A stretch of DNA of 64,000 nucleotides from Kosakonia oryziphila (GTDB taxonomy: Bacteria > Pseudomonadota > Gammaproteobacteria > Enterobacterales > Enterobacteriaceae): assembly GCF_900094795.1 (NCBI RefSeq), contig NZ_FMBC01000001.1, forward strand, positions 212,901 through 276,900. Reading direction: 5' to 3'. Position numbers and translations under genes: made by a program. Below, in pieces: positions 27,251-38,974 of the stretch (position 1 is its first letter; each line of letters starts with the position of its first letter). The notes below the pieces were generated by a model, which saw nothing but the letters and a program-made list of their open reading frames with translations, was not told where the DNA came from and searched no databases.

Positions 27251-29926
27251 TCACCCTTTATCGTTTGGATTGAGGGCCTCTGTCAACCGTTGTTGTACCT
27301 CCTTTTGCAGCACATTATTAAGGCCACGCCGGTCGGCAGTTGCGATTATGAATAAATCTTCTACTCGCTCACCAATGGTTGTAATTCTGGCGCCATGTAG
27401 CGAAATTCCCAGATCCGCGAACACTTGACCGACCCGCGCCAATAGGCCTGGCTGATCAAGAGCAATCAACTCCAGGAACGATTTTCTGTCGGTGTGTGTC
27501 GGCAGGAAATTCACCTCAGTATCTACAGTAAAATGGCGTAGTTTAGCCGGCTGGCGACGCGGTTGCGGCGGCTGCCAACTGCGCTGGGTAATCGCCTGTT
27601 CAAGCCCGAAGCAGATAGCATCGTGACGATCGGCGGAGAGCGGGCTGCCGTCCGGTTCCAGTACAATGAAGGTATCCATCGCCATGCCGTCGCGCGTGGT
27701 AAATATTTGCGCGTCATGGACGCTGAGGTTGCGTCTGTCGAGTTCGGCGCAGACGGCGGCAAACAGATAGGGACGGTCCGGGCTCCAGATAAAAATCTCG
27801 GTGCCGCCGCGCGTGGCCTGTGGGCTGAGTAAAATCATCGGTTTGCTCAGATCATGTTGCAGCAAGTGTCGCGCATGCCAGGCAAGCTGATTTGGGCTGT
27901 GGCGAACAAAATAGTTAGCGCGGCAGCGCGCCCAGATCTGATGCAGTTGTTCTTCATCAATATTGTCCATCCGCAGCAGCGCCAGCGCCTGCAACTGATG
28001 GTGGCGCACACGTTCGCGCATATCCGGCGTGTTTTGCATGCCACGGCGAAGCTGTTTTTCGGTAGCGAAATAGAGTTCGCGCAACAGACTCTGTTTCCAG
28101 CTATTCCACAGGGTTTCATTGGTGGCGCAAATGTCCGCAACGGTCAGGCAGACAAGAAAGCGCAGGCGGTTCTCCGTTTGCACCACTTCGGCGAACTGTT
28201 TGATCACTTCCGGATCCTGAATGTCGCGGCGCTGGGCGGTGACTGACATCAGCAAGTGATGACGTACCAGCCAGGCAACGAGCTGGGTTTCCCGCGAATT
28301 CAGTCCGTGTAATTCCGAAAATTTCAATACATCCTGCGCGCCGAGCACCGAGTGATCTCCGCCGCGACCTTTGGCGATATCATGGAACAATGCTGCAATC
28401 AGTATCAGCTCCGGGTGCGTCAGGCGAGGCCACAGCTCCACGCATAAGGGGTGTTTATTGCGCGTCTCTTCTTTGCCGAAGCTCTCCAGTTTCAGCAGCA
28501 CGCGGATGGTATGTTCATCCACGGTATAGGCGTGGAACAGGTCAAACTGCATCTGGCCCACAATGTGCGACCACTGCGGCATATAAGCCCACAGTACGCT
28601 ATGGCGGTGCATAGGCAACAGCCCGCGGCTGACCGCACCGGGGTGGCGAAGCATACTGAGAAAAATCGAGCGCGCTTCCGGGATATAGCACAGCGGCTGT
28701 GTCAGATGGCGACGCGCGTGGCGCAGATGGCGCAGGGTGGTGGAGTAGATCCCGGTAATAGTGCTGTTGCGTACCATGATGTAAAACATGCGTAAAATCG
28801 CCTGCGGCTCGCGAATGAACAGCGTCTCATCGCGCAGGTCGATCAGCGTACCGCGCAACTGGAACTCATCATCAATCGCGCGCGGCTTTTCATCAGCAGT
28901 CAGCGCCAGAATGGCTTCGTCAAAGAGTTGCAGCAGCATCTGATTCAGCTCGCTGACGCGGCGCGTGACGCGGAAGAAATCTTTCATCATATGCTCAACT
29001 GGCTGATTACCTTCACCTACGTAATTCAGACGTTGGGCAACGCTGAGCTGCCGATCAAAAAGCAGACGGTTGTCGTAGCGATTTAGCTCCAGATGTAGCG
29101 CAAAGCGGATCCGCCACAGCAGATGCAAACACTCATTCAGCTCATTGCGTTCGGCTTCGGTCAAAAATCCGAAGCCGACCATTTCATCCAGCGATGTCGC
29201 GCCAAAATGACGGCGAGCGACCCACTGCAACGTATGGATGTCGCGCAACCCGCCAGGGCTACTTTTTATATCCGGCTCAAGATTATAGCTGGTGCCGTGA
29301 TAGCGCTGGTGGCGCTCATTTTGCTCCACCACTTTGGCCGGGAAGAAGGTTTCGGAAGGCCAGAAGTCATCGCTAAAGATGTGCTTTTGCAGTTCCAGGA
29401 ACAGCGCGACATCGCCAATCAGCAGCCGAGATTCAATCAGGTTTGTGGCGATTGTGAGGTCTGATAAACCCTCCTGCAAACACTCATTCAGCGTGCGTAC
29501 GCTATGGCCGACTTCCAGTTTCACATCCCACAGCAGCGTCAGTAGCTCGCCAATCTTCTGTGCCTGTTCATCGGGCAGCTTGCTACGGCTGAGTATCAGC
29601 AGGTCGATATCCGATAAGGGGTGCAATTCACCCCGACCGTAACCGCCTACCGCAACCAGTGCGATATCGCCGACTTCACCGAAACCATACTCCAGCCACA
29701 AGCGCTGCAAAAGTTGATCGATAAATTCGGTGCGGGCTTCAATCAGTTGTTCTGCGGAAATGCCCGCGTCGAAAACGTGCCCCAGCCACTGCTGAAAGGT
29801 ATCAATGTGCGCTTTAATGCTGGCGCACTGCAATTCGTCTTGAGACCAGGTACCTGGATACGCCGGCTGGCCTGGGAGGGTGGGTTGTACTGTACTGACA
29901 AACTGTTCGGAAGAGATATTACTCAT
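27251..29926 (-). CDS. glnD: Bifunctional [protein-PII] uridylyltransferase/uridylyl-removing enzyme
   Basis: GlnD senses glutamine and adds or removes UMP on the PII proteins, setting nitrogen status. The start MSNISSEQF gives 891 residues; a GTG three codons upstream is also in frame. Domains in order: nucleotidyltransferase with [19 protein letters not shown] near residue 100, a middle HD domain ([15 protein letters not shown]), and two C-terminal ACT domains. The last is preceded by the [22 protein letters not shown] segment. The extreme N-terminus differs from E. coli ([12 protein letters not shown]), but the body is alike. dapD follows 32 bp downstream; map lies upstream with its own terminator between them. 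Confidence 0.97.
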   Translation of the reverse strand: MSNISSEQFVSTVQPTLPGQPAYPGTWSQDELQCASIKAHIDTFQQWLGHVFDAGISAEQLIEARTEFIDQLLQRLWLEYGFGEVGDIALVAVGGYGRGELHPLSDIDLLILSRSKLPDEQAQKIGELLTLLWDVKLEVGHSVRTLNECLQEGLSDLTIATNLIESRLLIGDVALFLELQKHIFSDDFWPSETFFPAKVVEQNERHQRYHGTSYNLEPDIKSSPGGLRDIHTLQWVARRHFGATSLDEMVGFGFLTEAERNELNECLHLLWRIRFALHLELNRYDNRLLFDRQLSVAQRLNYVGEGNQPVEHMMKDFFRVTRRVSELNQMLLQLFDEAILALTADEKPRAIDDEFQLRGTLIDLRDETLFIREPQAILRMFYIMVRNSTITGIYSTTLRHLRHARRHLTQPLCYIPEARSIFLSMLRHPGAVSRGLLPMHRHSVLWAYMPQWSHIVGQMQFDLFHAYTVDEHTIRVLLKLESFGKEETRNKHPLCVELWPRLTHPELILIAALFHDIAKGRGGDHSVLGAQDVLKFSELHGLNSRETQLVAWLVRHHLLMSVTAQRRDIQDPEVIKQFAEVVQTENRLRFLVCLTVADICATNETLWNSWKQSLLRELYFATEKQLRRGMQNTPDMRERVRHHQLQALALLRMDNIDEEQLHQIWARCRANYFVRHSPNQLAWHARHLLQHDLSKPMILLSPQATRGGTEIFIWSPDRPYLFAAVCAELDRRNLSVHDAQIFTTRDGMAMDTFIVLEPDGSPLSADRHDAICFGLEQAITQRSWQPPQPRRQPAKLRHFTVDTEVNFLPTHTDRKSFLELIALDQPGLLARVGQVFADLGISLHGARITTIGERVEDLFIIATADRRGLNNVLQKEVQQRLTEALNPNDKG

Positions 29927-30028
29927 TATCGCCACCCATTCGGCATGCGGGGTTATGTAGAGACAAATTAAAAGAGATGGTAAGAAATGAAAAGTCGTTT
30001 ATATCTATGACGCTGGCAGAAAAAGGGC

Positions 30029-30057
30029 AAAAAAAACGGCCCGCAAAGCGGACCGTT
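30029..30057 (-). terminator. Rho-independent terminator of map
   Basis: Read leftward, AACGGTCCGC and GCGGGCCGTT pair around TTT with one T-G mismatch and are followed by a run of eight T residues. It ends the map transcript before glnD. Confidence 0.85.
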
Positions 30058-30079
30058 GAGGTAGCTGAAGCACGCCAAC

Positions 30080-30871
30080 TCAGGCGGCAGTCAGCACCGC
30101 GTCGATGGTGTCATCTTTACGCAGCGTCAGGATCTCACAACCAGTTTCTGTCACCACGATGGTATGTTCATATTGCGCCGACAGGCTGCGGTCTTTGGTT
30201 TTTACCGTCCAGCCATCTTTCATGGTGCGAATTCGGTAATCACCAGCATTGACCATCGGTTCAATTGTGAAAGTCATACCGGCCTGCAACACAACGCCGC
30301 CGTCGTCTGCGTCATAGTGCAGAACCTGCGGCTCTTCGTGGAAGACTCGGCCAATACCGTGGCCGCAATATTCTCGCACCACGGAAAAGCCCTGCGCTTC
30401 AACGTATTTTTGGATCGCTGCGCCCAGCGTACGCAGACGGATACCCGGTTTCACCATACGCAGTGCCAGGTAAAGGCTCTCTTGGGTGACGTGGCACAGG
30501 CGCTCGCCCAGAATGCTCGGTTTGCCGACAATAAACATTTTGGACGTGTCGCCGTGATATTCATCTTTGATGACGGTCACGTCGATATTGACGATATCGC
30601 CATCTTTCAGGTGTTTTTCGTCATCCGGAATGCCGTGGCAAACCACTTCATTAATAGAGATACATACGGATTTCGGGAAGCCGTGATAACCGAGGCAGGC
30701 GGAGATCGCATGCTGCTCGTTAACGATGTAGTCGTTGCAGATGCGATCCAGCTCGCCAGTGGTGATGCCCGGTTTAATATGCGGAGCGATCATTTCGAGC
30801 ACTTCGGCGGCGAGACGGCCGGCGACGCGCATTTTTTCGATTTCTTCAGGAGTTTTAATAGAGATAGCCAT
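30080..30871 (-). CDS. map: Methionine aminopeptidase type I
   Basis: Map removes the N-terminal methionine from new proteins and is essential in E. coli. The 263-residue sequence has the dinuclear metal ligands in VNIDVTVIKDEYHGDTS (two aspartates), GHGIGRVFHEEP (His), MTFTIEPMV and SAQYEHTIVV (two glutamates). ACLGYHGFPKS is the substrate-binding loop near residue 60. The end (DDTIDAVLTAA) differs from the K-12 tail. Divergent from rpsB with a 309-bp spacer. Confidence 0.98.
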   Translation of the reverse strand: MAISIKTPEEIEKMRVAGRLAAEVLEMIAPHIKPGITTGELDRICNDYIVNEQHAISACLGYHGFPKSVCISINEVVCHGIPDDEKHLKDGDIVNIDVTVIKDEYHGDTSKMFIVGKPSILGERLCHVTQESLYLALRMVKPGIRLRTLGAAIQKYVEAQGFSVVREYCGHGIGRVFHEEPQVLHYDADDGGVVLQAGMTFTIEPMVNAGDYRIRTMKDGWTVKTKDRSLSAQYEHTIVVTETGCEILTLRKDDTIDAVLTAA

Positions 30872-30991
30872 GGATTGAGTCCGTCAGTGTCGAATTTTTC
30901 GACTATACCAGGTTAGTGCTGTCAATGGTAACAGTCAGGTGCGGCTTGTGCCAAATTGAGAATCGGTAGCAGCACGCTGCGTCAACAACTA

Positions 30992-31021
30992 TTGGTTTCC
31001 TGCGGCATTTTGTGGTATAAA
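30992..31021 (+). promoter_or_regulatory. rpsB promoter
   Basis: TTGGTT (30992-30997) and TATAAA (31016-31021) lie 18 bp apart and are followed by a GC-rich discriminator (GCGCGCCGG) as expected for stringently controlled ribosomal protein promoters. Start site inferred near 31028. Confidence 0.6.
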
Positions 31022-31027
31022 GCGCGC

Positions 31028-31906
<879 letters not shown>

Positions 31907-31957
31907 TAAGGCACGCTCTCTGAGCCCCTTATTGAGCAGGTAGTACCGAGTTTGGTT

Positions 31958-31985
31958 AGGGGGCCTGTTTATGGCCCCCTTTTTC
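31958..31985 (+). terminator. Attenuator hairpin between rpsB and tsf
   Basis: AGGGGGCC and GGCCCCCT form an 8-bp stem around TGTTTAT and run into five T residues. In E. coli partial read-through at such a site sets the S2 to EF-Ts ratio. Confidence 0.85.
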
Positions 31986-32046
31986 ACTTTTAAGCCTGTT
32001 TGGTTCCTGTAACCGTGCAGGTCATATCTCTCCCGAGGATTAAAGA

Positions 32047-32898
32047 ATGGCTGAAATTACCGCATCCCTGGTAAAAGAGCTGCGCGAACGTACTGGCGCA
32101 GGCATGATGGATTGCAAAAAAGCGCTGACTGAAGCGAATGGCGACATCGAGCTGGCGATCGAGAACATGCGTAAATCTGGTGCGATCAAAGCGGCGAAAA
32201 AAGCAGGCAACGTTGCTGCTGACGGCGTGATCATCACTAAAATCGACGGCACCTACGGCATCATTCTGGAAGTTAACTGCCAGACTGACTTCGTTGCTAA
32301 AGATAGCGGTTTCCAGGCATTTGCGAACAAAGTTCTGGACACAGCTGTTGCTGGCAAAATCACTGACGTTGAAGTTCTGAAAGCACAGTTCGAAGAAGAG
32401 CGTGTAGCGCTGGTTGCTAAAATCGGTGAGAACATCAACATCCGTCGCGTATCTTCTCTGGAAGGTGATGTTCTGGGTTCTTACCAGCACGGCGCGCGTA
32501 TCGGTGTTCTGGTTGCGGCTAAAAACGCTGACGACGAGCTGGTTAAACAGCTGGCTATGCACATCGCTGCAAGCAAGCCGGAATTCGTTAAACCGGAAGA
32601 CGTGTCCGCAGAAGTGGTAGAGAAAGAGTACCAGGTTCAGTTGGATATCGCCATGCAGTCTGGCAAGCCGAAAGAAATCGCAGAGAAAATGGTTGAAGGC
32701 CGCATGAAGAAATTCACCGGCGAAGTTTCTCTGACTGGCCAGCCTTTTGTTATGGAGCCGAGCAAAACCGTTGGTCAGCTGCTGAAAGAGCACAATGCTG
32801 ACGTGACTGGCTTCATTCGCTTCGAAGTGGGTGAAGGCATCGAGAAAGTTGAGACTGACTTTGCAGCAGAAGTTGCTGCCATGTCCAGGCAGTCTTAA
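32047..32898 (+). CDS. tsf: Elongation factor Ts
   Basis: EF-Ts exchanges GDP for GTP on EF-Tu. The 283-residue length equals E. coli. The N-terminal [13 protein letters not shown] module and the TDFVAKD motif that contacts EF-Tu's nucleotide site (near residue 80) are present, as are the two core-domain halves. RBS GAGGAT precedes the ATG. It belongs to the rpsB operon and is followed by a terminator. Confidence 0.99.
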   Translation: MAEITASLVKELRERTGAGMMDCKKALTEANGDIELAIENMRKSGAIKAAKKAGNVAADGVIITKIDGTYGIILEVNCQTDFVAKDSGFQAFANKVLDTAVAGKITDVEVLKAQFEEERVALVAKIGENINIRRVSSLEGDVLGSYQHGARIGVLVAAKNADDELVKQLAMHIAASKPEFVKPEDVSAEVVEKEYQVQLDIAMQSGKPKEIAEKMVEGRMKKFTGEVSLTGQPFVMEPSKTVGQLLKEHNADVTGFIRFEVGEGIEKVETDFAAEVAAMSRQS

Positions 32899-32902
32899 TC
32901 AT

Positions 32903-32935
32903 AAAAAGGAGCCGCCTGAGGGCGGCTTCTTTTTA
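32903..32935 (+). terminator. Rho-independent terminator of tsf
   Basis: AGCCGCC and GGCGGCT pair around TGAG, with an A-rich 5' arm and TCTTTTT 3' tail, 5 bp after the tsf stop. Confidence 0.9.
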
Positions 32936-33043
32936 TGCCCTTCATCTGAAAATCAGCCAGCACACTAGTGTTTGCGCTGGCAGGCGACGTATCATACGCC
33001 AGTATTAAACCCGTCCAATTGTTGACAGTCTCAGGAAAGAAAC

Positions 33044-33769
33044 ATGGCTACCAATGCAAAACCCGTCTACAAACGCATTCTGCTTAAGCTTAGCGGCGAA
33101 GCGCTCCAGGGAGCAGAAGGCTTCGGTATTGACGCAAGTATTCTCGACCGTATGGCGCAGGAAATTAAAGAGCTGGTTGAACTGGGTATTCAGGTTGGTG
33201 TAGTGATTGGTGGTGGTAACCTGTTTCGTGGGGCTGGTCTGGCGAAAGCGGGGATGAACCGTGTTGTGGGCGACCACATGGGTATGCTGGCGACGGTTAT
33301 GAATGGCCTGGCAATGCGTGATGCGTTACATCGCGCCTATGTGAACGCGCGTTTGATGTCTGCTTTTCCGCTGAATGGCGTCTGTGATAACTACAGTTGG
33401 GCAGAAGCGATCAGCCTGTTGCGTAATAATCGCGTAGTGATTTTTAGTGCAGGTACTGGTAACCCGTTCTTCACTACCGATTCCGCAGCGTGTCTGCGCG
33501 GCATCGAAATCGAAGCCGATGTGGTATTGAAAGCAACGAAAGTTGACGGTGTGTACACTGCCGATCCGGTACAGGATCCGACTGCCACCCTGTGTGAGCA
33601 ACTGACCTATACCGAAGTGCTGGACAAAGAACTGAAAGTGATGGATCTGGCAGCCTTTACGCTGGCTCGCGACCACAAATTGCCTATTCGCGTATTTAAC
33701 ATGAACAAACCTGGCGCGCTGCGTCGCGTTGTCATGGGCGAAAAAGAAGGCACATTGATTACGGAGTAA
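33044..33769 (+). CDS. pyrH: Uridylate kinase
   Basis: PyrH phosphorylates UMP to UDP; it is hexameric, activated by GTP and inhibited by UTP, and in E. coli also helps control carAB transcription. The 241-residue sequence has amino-acid-kinase family motifs [10 protein letters not shown] near residue 13, [12 protein letters not shown] near residue 53, and [33 protein letters not shown] lies upstream. frr follows after 149 bp. Confidence 0.99.
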   Translation: MATNAKPVYKRILLKLSGEALQGAEGFGIDASILDRMAQEIKELVELGIQVGVVIGGGNLFRGAGLAKAGMNRVVGDHMGMLATVMNGLAMRDALHRAYVNARLMSAFPLNGVCDNYSWAEAISLLRNNRVVIFSAGTGNPFFTTDSAACLRGIEIEADVVLKATKVDGVYTADPVQDPTATLCEQLTYTEVLDKELKVMDLAAFTLARDHKLPIRVFNMNKPGALRRVVMGEKEGTLITE

Positions 33770-33918
33770 TTCCCGTAAGCAATAAATAAAGGTAAGATTC
33801 CGCTTTAATTTATTAAGCAGTCCTTTCTGGCATCTTTGCGGTGCCATTAATTGAACAGACTATACTTAGCACACCCGCCGTATGGCCTGTCTGCGACAAG
33901 ATTTCAAGGATCCGTAAC

Positions 33919-34476
33919 GTGATTAGTGATATCAGAAAAGATGCTGAAGTACGCATGGAAAAATGCGTTGAAGCGTTCAAAACCCAAATCAGCAAAGTGC
34001 GCACTGGCCGCGCTTCCCCGAGCCTGCTGGATGGCATCGTTGTGGAATATTACGGTACGCCGACTCCGCTGCGTCAGCTGGCCAGCGTAACGGTGGAAGA
34101 TTCCCGTACTCTGAAAATCAACGTGTTCGATCGTTCCATGAGCCCGGCTGTTGAGAAAGCGATTCTGACTTCTGACCTTGGCCTGAACCCAAGCTCCGCA
34201 GGTAGCGATATCCGTGTTCCGCTGCCCGCGCTGACGGAAGAACGTCGTAAAGATCTGATTAAAGTTGTACGCGGTGAAGCTGAGCAGGCGCGTGTTGCAG
34301 TACGTAACGTCCGCCGTGACGCGAACGATAAAGTAAAAGCGTTGCTGAAAGATAAAGAAATCAGTGAAGATGACGATCGTCGTTCACAGGATGACGTGCA
34401 GAAGTTGACCGACGCTGCGATCAAAAAAGTGGAAGCGGCGCTGGCGGACAAAGAAGCAGAACTGATGCAGTTCTGA
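33919..34476 (+). CDS. frr: Ribosome recycling factor
   Basis: RRF with EF-G splits the post-termination ribosome. The GTG start gives 185 residues, the E. coli length, beginning [10 protein letters not shown]. It has the [19 protein letters not shown] region, domain II, and the long C-terminal helix of the three-helix bundle ([17 protein letters not shown]). A longer frame starting at 33841 has no family support. It lies between pyrH and dxr, each with its own spacer. Confidence 0.98.
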   Translation: MISDIRKDAEVRMEKCVEAFKTQISKVRTGRASPSLLDGIVVEYYGTPTPLRQLASVTVEDSRTLKINVFDRSMSPAVEKAILTSDLGLNPSSAGSDIRVPLPALTEERRKDLIKVVRGEAEQARVAVRNVRRDANDKVKALLKDKEISEDDDRRSQDDVQKLTDAAIKKVEAALADKEAELMQF

Positions 34477-34571
34477 TTCGAAAAACCGACTAAAACGCCG
34501 TACAGAGAGCCAATCCGGTGGCTTTGCTGGCGGCGTTTTGCTTTTTATCCTCGCAACATTGTGAGCGTTTA

Positions 34572-35771
34572 ATGAAGCATTTAACCCTTCTGGGCTCAAC
34601 GGGGTCTATTGGTTGCAGCACACTTGATGTGGTACGCCATAACCCTGAACGCTTTTCGGTTACTGCGCTTGTCGCGGGTAAGAACGTTGCCCGTATGATT
34701 GAGCAGTGTCTTGAATTCTCTCCTCGTTTCGCCGTAATGGACGACGCGCATAGTGCACAACAAGTGAAGCTGGCATTGCGTGAGCATGGTTGCCGTACTG
34801 AATTGCTCAGTGGTCAGCAAGCAGCCTGCGAAATGGCCGCGCTAAATGGCGTCGATCAAGTAATGGCAGCGATTGTAGGCGCAGCCGGACTGGTGCCTAC
34901 ACTGGCCGCTATTCGTGCCGGTAAAACCGTGTTACTGGCCAATAAAGAGGCGCTGGTTACCTGCGGGCGTCTGTTTATGGAGGCGGTGAAAGCGAGCGGT
35001 GCGCGGCTTTTGCCGGTTGATAGCGAGCATAACGCGATTTTTCAGAGTTTACCGGAAACAATTCAGCAGAACCTGGGGTACGCTGATCTTGAGTTGAATG
35101 GAGTTTCGTCTATTCTGCTTACCGGGTCTGGTGGCCCGTTCCGGGAGACGCCGCTGTCTGATTTGGCAGCAATGACGCCGGATCAGGCATGTCGTCATCC
35201 GAACTGGTCAATGGGACGTAAAATCTCCGTTGATTCCGCCACCATGATGAATAAAGGTCTGGAATACATTGAAGCACGCTGGTTGTTTAATGCCGCTGCC
35301 CGCCAGATGGAAGTGCTGATTCACCCGCAATCAGTGATCCACTCCATGGTCCGCTATCAGGATGGCAGTGTTTTGGCGCAGTTGGGTGAGCCGGATATGC
35401 GTACACCCATTGCGCATACAATGGCGTGGCCTGAGCGTGTGCTGTCTGGCGTCAATGCCCTCGATTTTTGCAAACTGAGTTCATTGAGTTTCGCGGAGCC
35501 TGATTTCGATCGCTATCCTTGTCTGAAACTGGCTATTGATGCCTCCGATGAAGGGCAGGCTGCGACAACGGTGCTGAACGCAGCAAACGAGGTGACTGTC
35601 TCGGCATTCCTGGCATCTGCCATCTGTTTTACAGATATCGCTACCCTTAATCTGTCTGTGCTTGAGCAGATGGATTTGCGAGAGCCGCAGAGTATTGATG
35701 ATGTACTTGCTGTGGATGCGCAAGCTCGTGAGGTTGCGCAAAAACAAGTGATGCGCCTCGCAAGCAAGTGA
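34572..35771 (+). CDS. dxr: 1-deoxy-D-xylulose 5-phosphate reductoisomerase
   Basis: Dxr makes 2-C-methyl-D-erythritol 4-phosphate from DXP with NADPH, the committed MEP-pathway step, and is the target of fosmidomycin. The 399-residue protein starts [18 protein letters not shown]; this is the NADPH-binding loop. The NKEALV segment, the metal ligands in [10 protein letters not shown] and the [20 protein letters not shown] region are clear. Later [11 protein letters not shown] is normal. The in-frame upstream extension of 18 codons is not supported. uppS, which uses the pathway's products, is 182 bp downstream. Confidence 0.98.
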   Translation: MKHLTLLGSTGSIGCSTLDVVRHNPERFSVTALVAGKNVARMIEQCLEFSPRFAVMDDAHSAQQVKLALREHGCRTELLSGQQAACEMAALNGVDQVMAAIVGAAGLVPTLAAIRAGKTVLLANKEALVTCGRLFMEAVKASGARLLPVDSEHNAIFQSLPETIQQNLGYADLELNGVSSILLTGSGGPFRETPLSDLAAMTPDQACRHPNWSMGRKISVDSATMMNKGLEYIEARWLFNAAARQMEVLIHPQSVIHSMVRYQDGSVLAQLGEPDMRTPIAHTMAWPERVLSGVNALDFCKLSSLSFAEPDFDRYPCLKLAIDASDEGQAATTVLNAANEVTVSAFLASAICFTDIATLNLSVLEQMDLREPQSIDDVLAVDAQAREVAQKQVMRLASK

Positions 35772-35953
35772 TATTACAGTCATGAGTAACGGTGCTATTT
35801 GTTAGCGTTGGGCTTCGGTGATATAGTCTGCGCCACAAAATTGCCAGTTTACGATATGGCTGATTGAGTAAGCCGTGGTTTACGCGGCTTTTTTGCGTAA
35901 GGGCTTTGTATTCCTGAGTGCCGCTAAATCCTTTTCAGGGACTAAAACGCGTT

Positions 35954-36712
35954 ATGTTGTCAGCCAACCAACCGACAAGCGAAAATTTGCCAACACATGG
36001 CTGCCGCCATGTTGCGATAATCATGGATGGCAATGGTCGCTGGGCAAAAAGACAGGGGAAACTTCGTGCCTTTGGTCACAGGGCTGGAGCAAAGTCTGTT
36101 CGCCGCGCTGTCTCATTTGCCGCCAACAATGGTATCGATGCACTGACGCTTTATGCTTTTAGTAGTGAAAACTGGAATCGCCCGGCGCAGGAAGTGAGCG
36201 CGCTGATGGAGCTGTTTGTGTGGGCGCTGGATAGTGAAGTAAAAAGCCTGCACCGCCACAATGTGCGCTTGCGTATCATTGGTGATACCAGTCGTTTTAA
36301 TATGCGTTTGCAGGAGCGTATCCGCAAAGCAGAAGCGTTGACCGCCCAGAATACTGGGCTGACGCTGAATATCGCAGCGAACTATGGTGGTCGCTGGGAT
36401 ATTGTTCAGGGAGTCCGGCAATTAGCCGTGCAAGTGCAGGAAGGGCTGTTACGCCCGGATCAAATTGATGAAGGAACGCTTAATAAGCAAATCTGCATGC
36501 ATGAGCTGGCTCCCGTTGATTTAGTGATTAGGACTGGTGGAGAACATCGCATAAGTAACTTTTTACTTTGGCAAATTGCCTATGCCGAACTTTACTTTAC
36601 TGATGTTCTTTGGCCCGATTTTGATGAACAAGACTTTGAAGGTGCGCTGCATGCCTTTGCTAATCGAGAGCGTCGTTTCGGCGGCACCGAGCCTGGTGGC
36701 GAAAACGCCTGA
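35954..36712 (+). CDS. uppS: Undecaprenyl diphosphate synthase (cis-prenyltransferase)
   Basis: UppS adds eight isoprene units to farnesyl diphosphate to make the undecaprenyl carrier for peptidoglycan and O antigen. The start MLSANQ gives 252 residues. The cis-prenyltransferase motifs [11 protein letters not shown] (with the catalytic aspartate, near residue 24), [11 protein letters not shown], and [20 protein letters not shown] are present. A GTT precedes the ATG where K-12 has a second Met. cdsA starts 12 bp later; this begins the cluster uppS-cdsA-rseP-bamA. Confidence 0.97.
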   Translation: MLSANQPTSENLPTHGCRHVAIIMDGNGRWAKRQGKLRAFGHRAGAKSVRRAVSFAANNGIDALTLYAFSSENWNRPAQEVSALMELFVWALDSEVKSLHRHNVRLRIIGDTSRFNMRLQERIRKAEALTAQNTGLTLNIAANYGGRWDIVQGVRQLAVQVQEGLLRPDQIDEGTLNKQICMHELAPVDLVIRTGGEHRISNFLLWQIAYAELYFTDVLWPDFDEQDFEGALHAFANRERRFGGTEPGGENA

Positions 36713-36724
36713 TGGGGGTAGCTT

Positions 36725-37582
36725 TTGCTGAAGTATCGCCTGATTTCTGCTTTTGTATTAATTCCCATAGTTATCGCAGCTCTTTTTTGGTTGCCGCTGG
36801 TGGGTTTTGCGATCGTTACGCTCGCTGTTTGTATGCTTGCTGCGTGGGAGTGGGGGCAACTAAGCGGTTTTTCGTACCGTTCTCAGCGGGTTTGGCTGGC
36901 GGTATTGTGCGGGCTGCTATTGGCGCTCATGTTGCTGTTGTTGCCACAATATCATAATAATATCCATCAACCGCTGGTGAAATTCTCGCTTTGGGCCTCG
37001 CTGGCCTGGTGGGTAGGCGCTCTGTTGTTGGTACTGAGCTATCCGGCATCTGCTGTGCTGTGGCGCAACTCCAGAGTCTTGCGTCTTGTGTTTGGCATAT
37101 TAACGATTGTGCCTTTTTTTTGGGGCATGCTGGTGTTGCGTGCCTGGCACTATAACGATAACCACTATGATGGCGCGCTGTGGTTGCTGTATGTCATGAT
37201 CCTCGTCTGGGGTGCTGATTCCGGCGCGTACATGTTTGGTAAATTATTCGGCAAGCATAAACTGGCGCCAAAAGTCTCTCCCGGAAAAACCTGGCAAGGC
37301 TTTTTCGGTGGCCTGCTGACTGCCGGGGTAATATCCTGGGGTTACGGCGCCTGGGCGAATCTTGAGATAGCGCCATCTACTTTGCTGATTTGCTCTGTGG
37401 TGGCTGCATTGGCCTCCGTACTGGGTGATTTAACCGAAAGTATGTTCAAGCGTGAAGCCGGTATTAAAGATAGTGGTCATCTTATTCCCGGTCATGGCGG
37501 TATACTGGATCGCATTGACAGTCTGACAGCGGCAGTACCCGTATTTGCCTGCCTGTTATTGCTGGTTTTCAGGACGATTTGA
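36725..37582 (+). CDS. cdsA: Phosphatidate cytidylyltransferase
   Basis: CdsA makes CDP-diacylglycerol, precursor of all phospholipids, in the inner membrane. The 285-residue sequence has about eight hydrophobic segments and the CDP-alcohol family signature [20 protein letters not shown] near residue 240, including the conserved Ser, Lys and Asp. The start is TTG preceded by GGGGGT; the K-12 gene also uses TTG. The stop at 37582 leaves 11 bp before the rseP ATG. Length equals E. coli. Confidence 0.97.
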   Translation: MLKYRLISAFVLIPIVIAALFWLPLVGFAIVTLAVCMLAAWEWGQLSGFSYRSQRVWLAVLCGLLLALMLLLLPQYHNNIHQPLVKFSLWASLAWWVGALLLVLSYPASAVLWRNSRVLRLVFGILTIVPFFWGMLVLRAWHYNDNHYDGALWLLYVMILVWGADSGAYMFGKLFGKHKLAPKVSPGKTWQGFFGGLLTAGVISWGYGAWANLEIAPSTLLICSVVAALASVLGDLTESMFKREAGIKDSGHLIPGHGGILDRIDSLTAAVPVFACLLLLVFRTI

Positions 37583-37593
37583 CGGAAGGTTTT

Positions 37594-38943
37594 ATGCTGA
37601 GCATTCTCTGGAATTTGGCGGCGTTCGTCGTTGCGCTGGGTGTGTTGATCACCGTGCATGAATTTGGCCATTTCTGGGTTGCTCGCCGCTGTGGCGTACG
37701 GGTAGAGCGTTTTTCCATTGGCTTTGGCAAAGCACTTTGTCGTCGTACAGACAAACACGGTACCGAATTTGTGATTGCCCTGATTCCCCTGGGCGGTTAC
37801 GTCAAAATGCTGGATGAGCGCGTCGAACCGGTTGCTCCGGAAATGCGTCACTACGCCTTCAACAATAAAACAGTTGGCCAGCGTGCCGCTGTTATTGCCG
37901 CAGGTCCAATTGCTAACTTTATCTTTGCCATCTTCGCCTACTGGTTGGTGTTTATCATCGGCGTTCCCGGTGTTCGCCCGGTGGTTGGTGAAATAACACC
38001 CAATTCCATTGCCGCAAACGCGCAAATTGCGCCCGGGATGGAACTTAAATCGATTGATGGCATCGAAACGCCTGATTGGGATGCTGTGCGCTTACAGTTG
38101 GTGTCAAAAATCGGCGATAGCCAGATGACCGTCAGCGTAGCGCCTTTTGGCAGCAACAATCGCCAGGAAAAGGTCGTAGATTTACGTCACTGGGCTTTTC
38201 AACCTGATAAAGACGATCCGATAGCCGCGCTGGGTATTCAGCCTCGTGCTGCGCAGCTTGAGCCTGTCCTCGCGGAGGTGCAGGTAGGATCAGCGGCCAG
38301 TAAAGCAGGTTTGCAAGCTGGCGACAGGATCGTTAAAGTCGATGGTCAGCAGTTAACTCAGTGGATGACGTTCGTTACTCTGGTGCGGGATAATCCGGGA
38401 ACACCGTTAGCGTTGGAAGTAGAAAGGCAGGGGGTTCCCTTGTCTTTGACTCTGATACCGGATACAAAACCCGGTAGCAAAGCAGAGGGTTTCGCGGGCG
38501 TCGTGCCTAAAGTTATTCCACTGCCAGATGAATATAAGACAGTACGCCAGTACGGGCCATTTAGCGCCATCGTTGAAGCCACGGATAAAACGTGGCAATT
38601 GATGAAGCTGACGGTCAGTATGTTGGGGAAATTGATCACCGGTGATGTAAAACTGAACAACCTCAGTGGGCCAATCTCAATTGCTCAGGGGGCTGGGATG
38701 TCAGCGGAGTTCGGGTTGATTTACTACCTGATGTTCCTCGCATTGATAAGCGTGAACTTAGGCATTATTAACCTGTTCCCATTACCCGTTCTTGATGGTG
38801 GGCATCTGCTGTTTTTGGCGATTGAGAAGCTGAAGGGCGGACCGGTATCCGAGCGAGTTCAAGACTTTAGTTATCGCATTGGCTCTATTTTGCTGGTGCT
38901 GTTAATGGGGCTTGCACTTTTCAATGATTTCTCTCGGTTGTAA
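37594..38943 (+). CDS. rseP: Site-2 zinc metalloprotease RseP
   Basis: RseP cuts the anti-sigma factor RseA within the membrane after DegS, freeing sigma E, and also clears remnant signal peptides. The start MLSILWNLA gives 449 residues. The zinc motif HEFGH is at residues 22-26 in the first membrane segment, and the third ligand is in [14 protein letters not shown]. Two tandem PDZ domains lie between, the second carrying the [19 protein letters not shown] segment. It acts on the same stress pathway that drives the degP promoter earlier in the window. bamA follows by 31 bp. Confidence 0.98.
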   Translation: MLSILWNLAAFVVALGVLITVHEFGHFWVARRCGVRVERFSIGFGKALCRRTDKHGTEFVIALIPLGGYVKMLDERVEPVAPEMRHYAFNNKTVGQRAAVIAAGPIANFIFAIFAYWLVFIIGVPGVRPVVGEITPNSIAANAQIAPGMELKSIDGIETPDWDAVRLQLVSKIGDSQMTVSVAPFGSNNRQEKVVDLRHWAFQPDKDDPIAALGIQPRAAQLEPVLAEVQVGSAASKAGLQAGDRIVKVDGQQLTQWMTFVTLVRDNPGTPLALEVERQGVPLSLTLIPDTKPGSKAEGFAGVVPKVIPLPDEYKTVRQYGPFSAIVEATDKTWQLMKLTVSMLGKLITGDVKLNNLSGPISIAQGAGMSAEFGLIYYLMFLALISVNLGIINLFPLPVLDGGHLLFLAIEKLKGGPVSERVQDFSYRIGSILLVLLMGLALFNDFSRL

Positions 38944-38974
38944 GAGAGTTTGTTAGGAAGAACGCATAATAACG

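Noticed and set aside
31990..32793. A 267-codon leftward frame opposite tsf, and a similar one opposite rpsB
   Set aside because: Antisense shadows caused by strong codon bias in highly expressed ribosomal genes, without RBS or family features.
37579..37593. Upstream starts for rseP, dgt, cdaR, dxr, frr and proS that lengthen the proteins
   Set aside because: In each case the added residues do not match the family N-terminus and overlap spacers or upstream genes.
38890..38945. A possible sigma-E promoter for bamA in the end of rseP
   Set aside because: GCACTT and TCTCG are present but only 12 bp apart, too close for a sigma-E promoter, so it is not reported.
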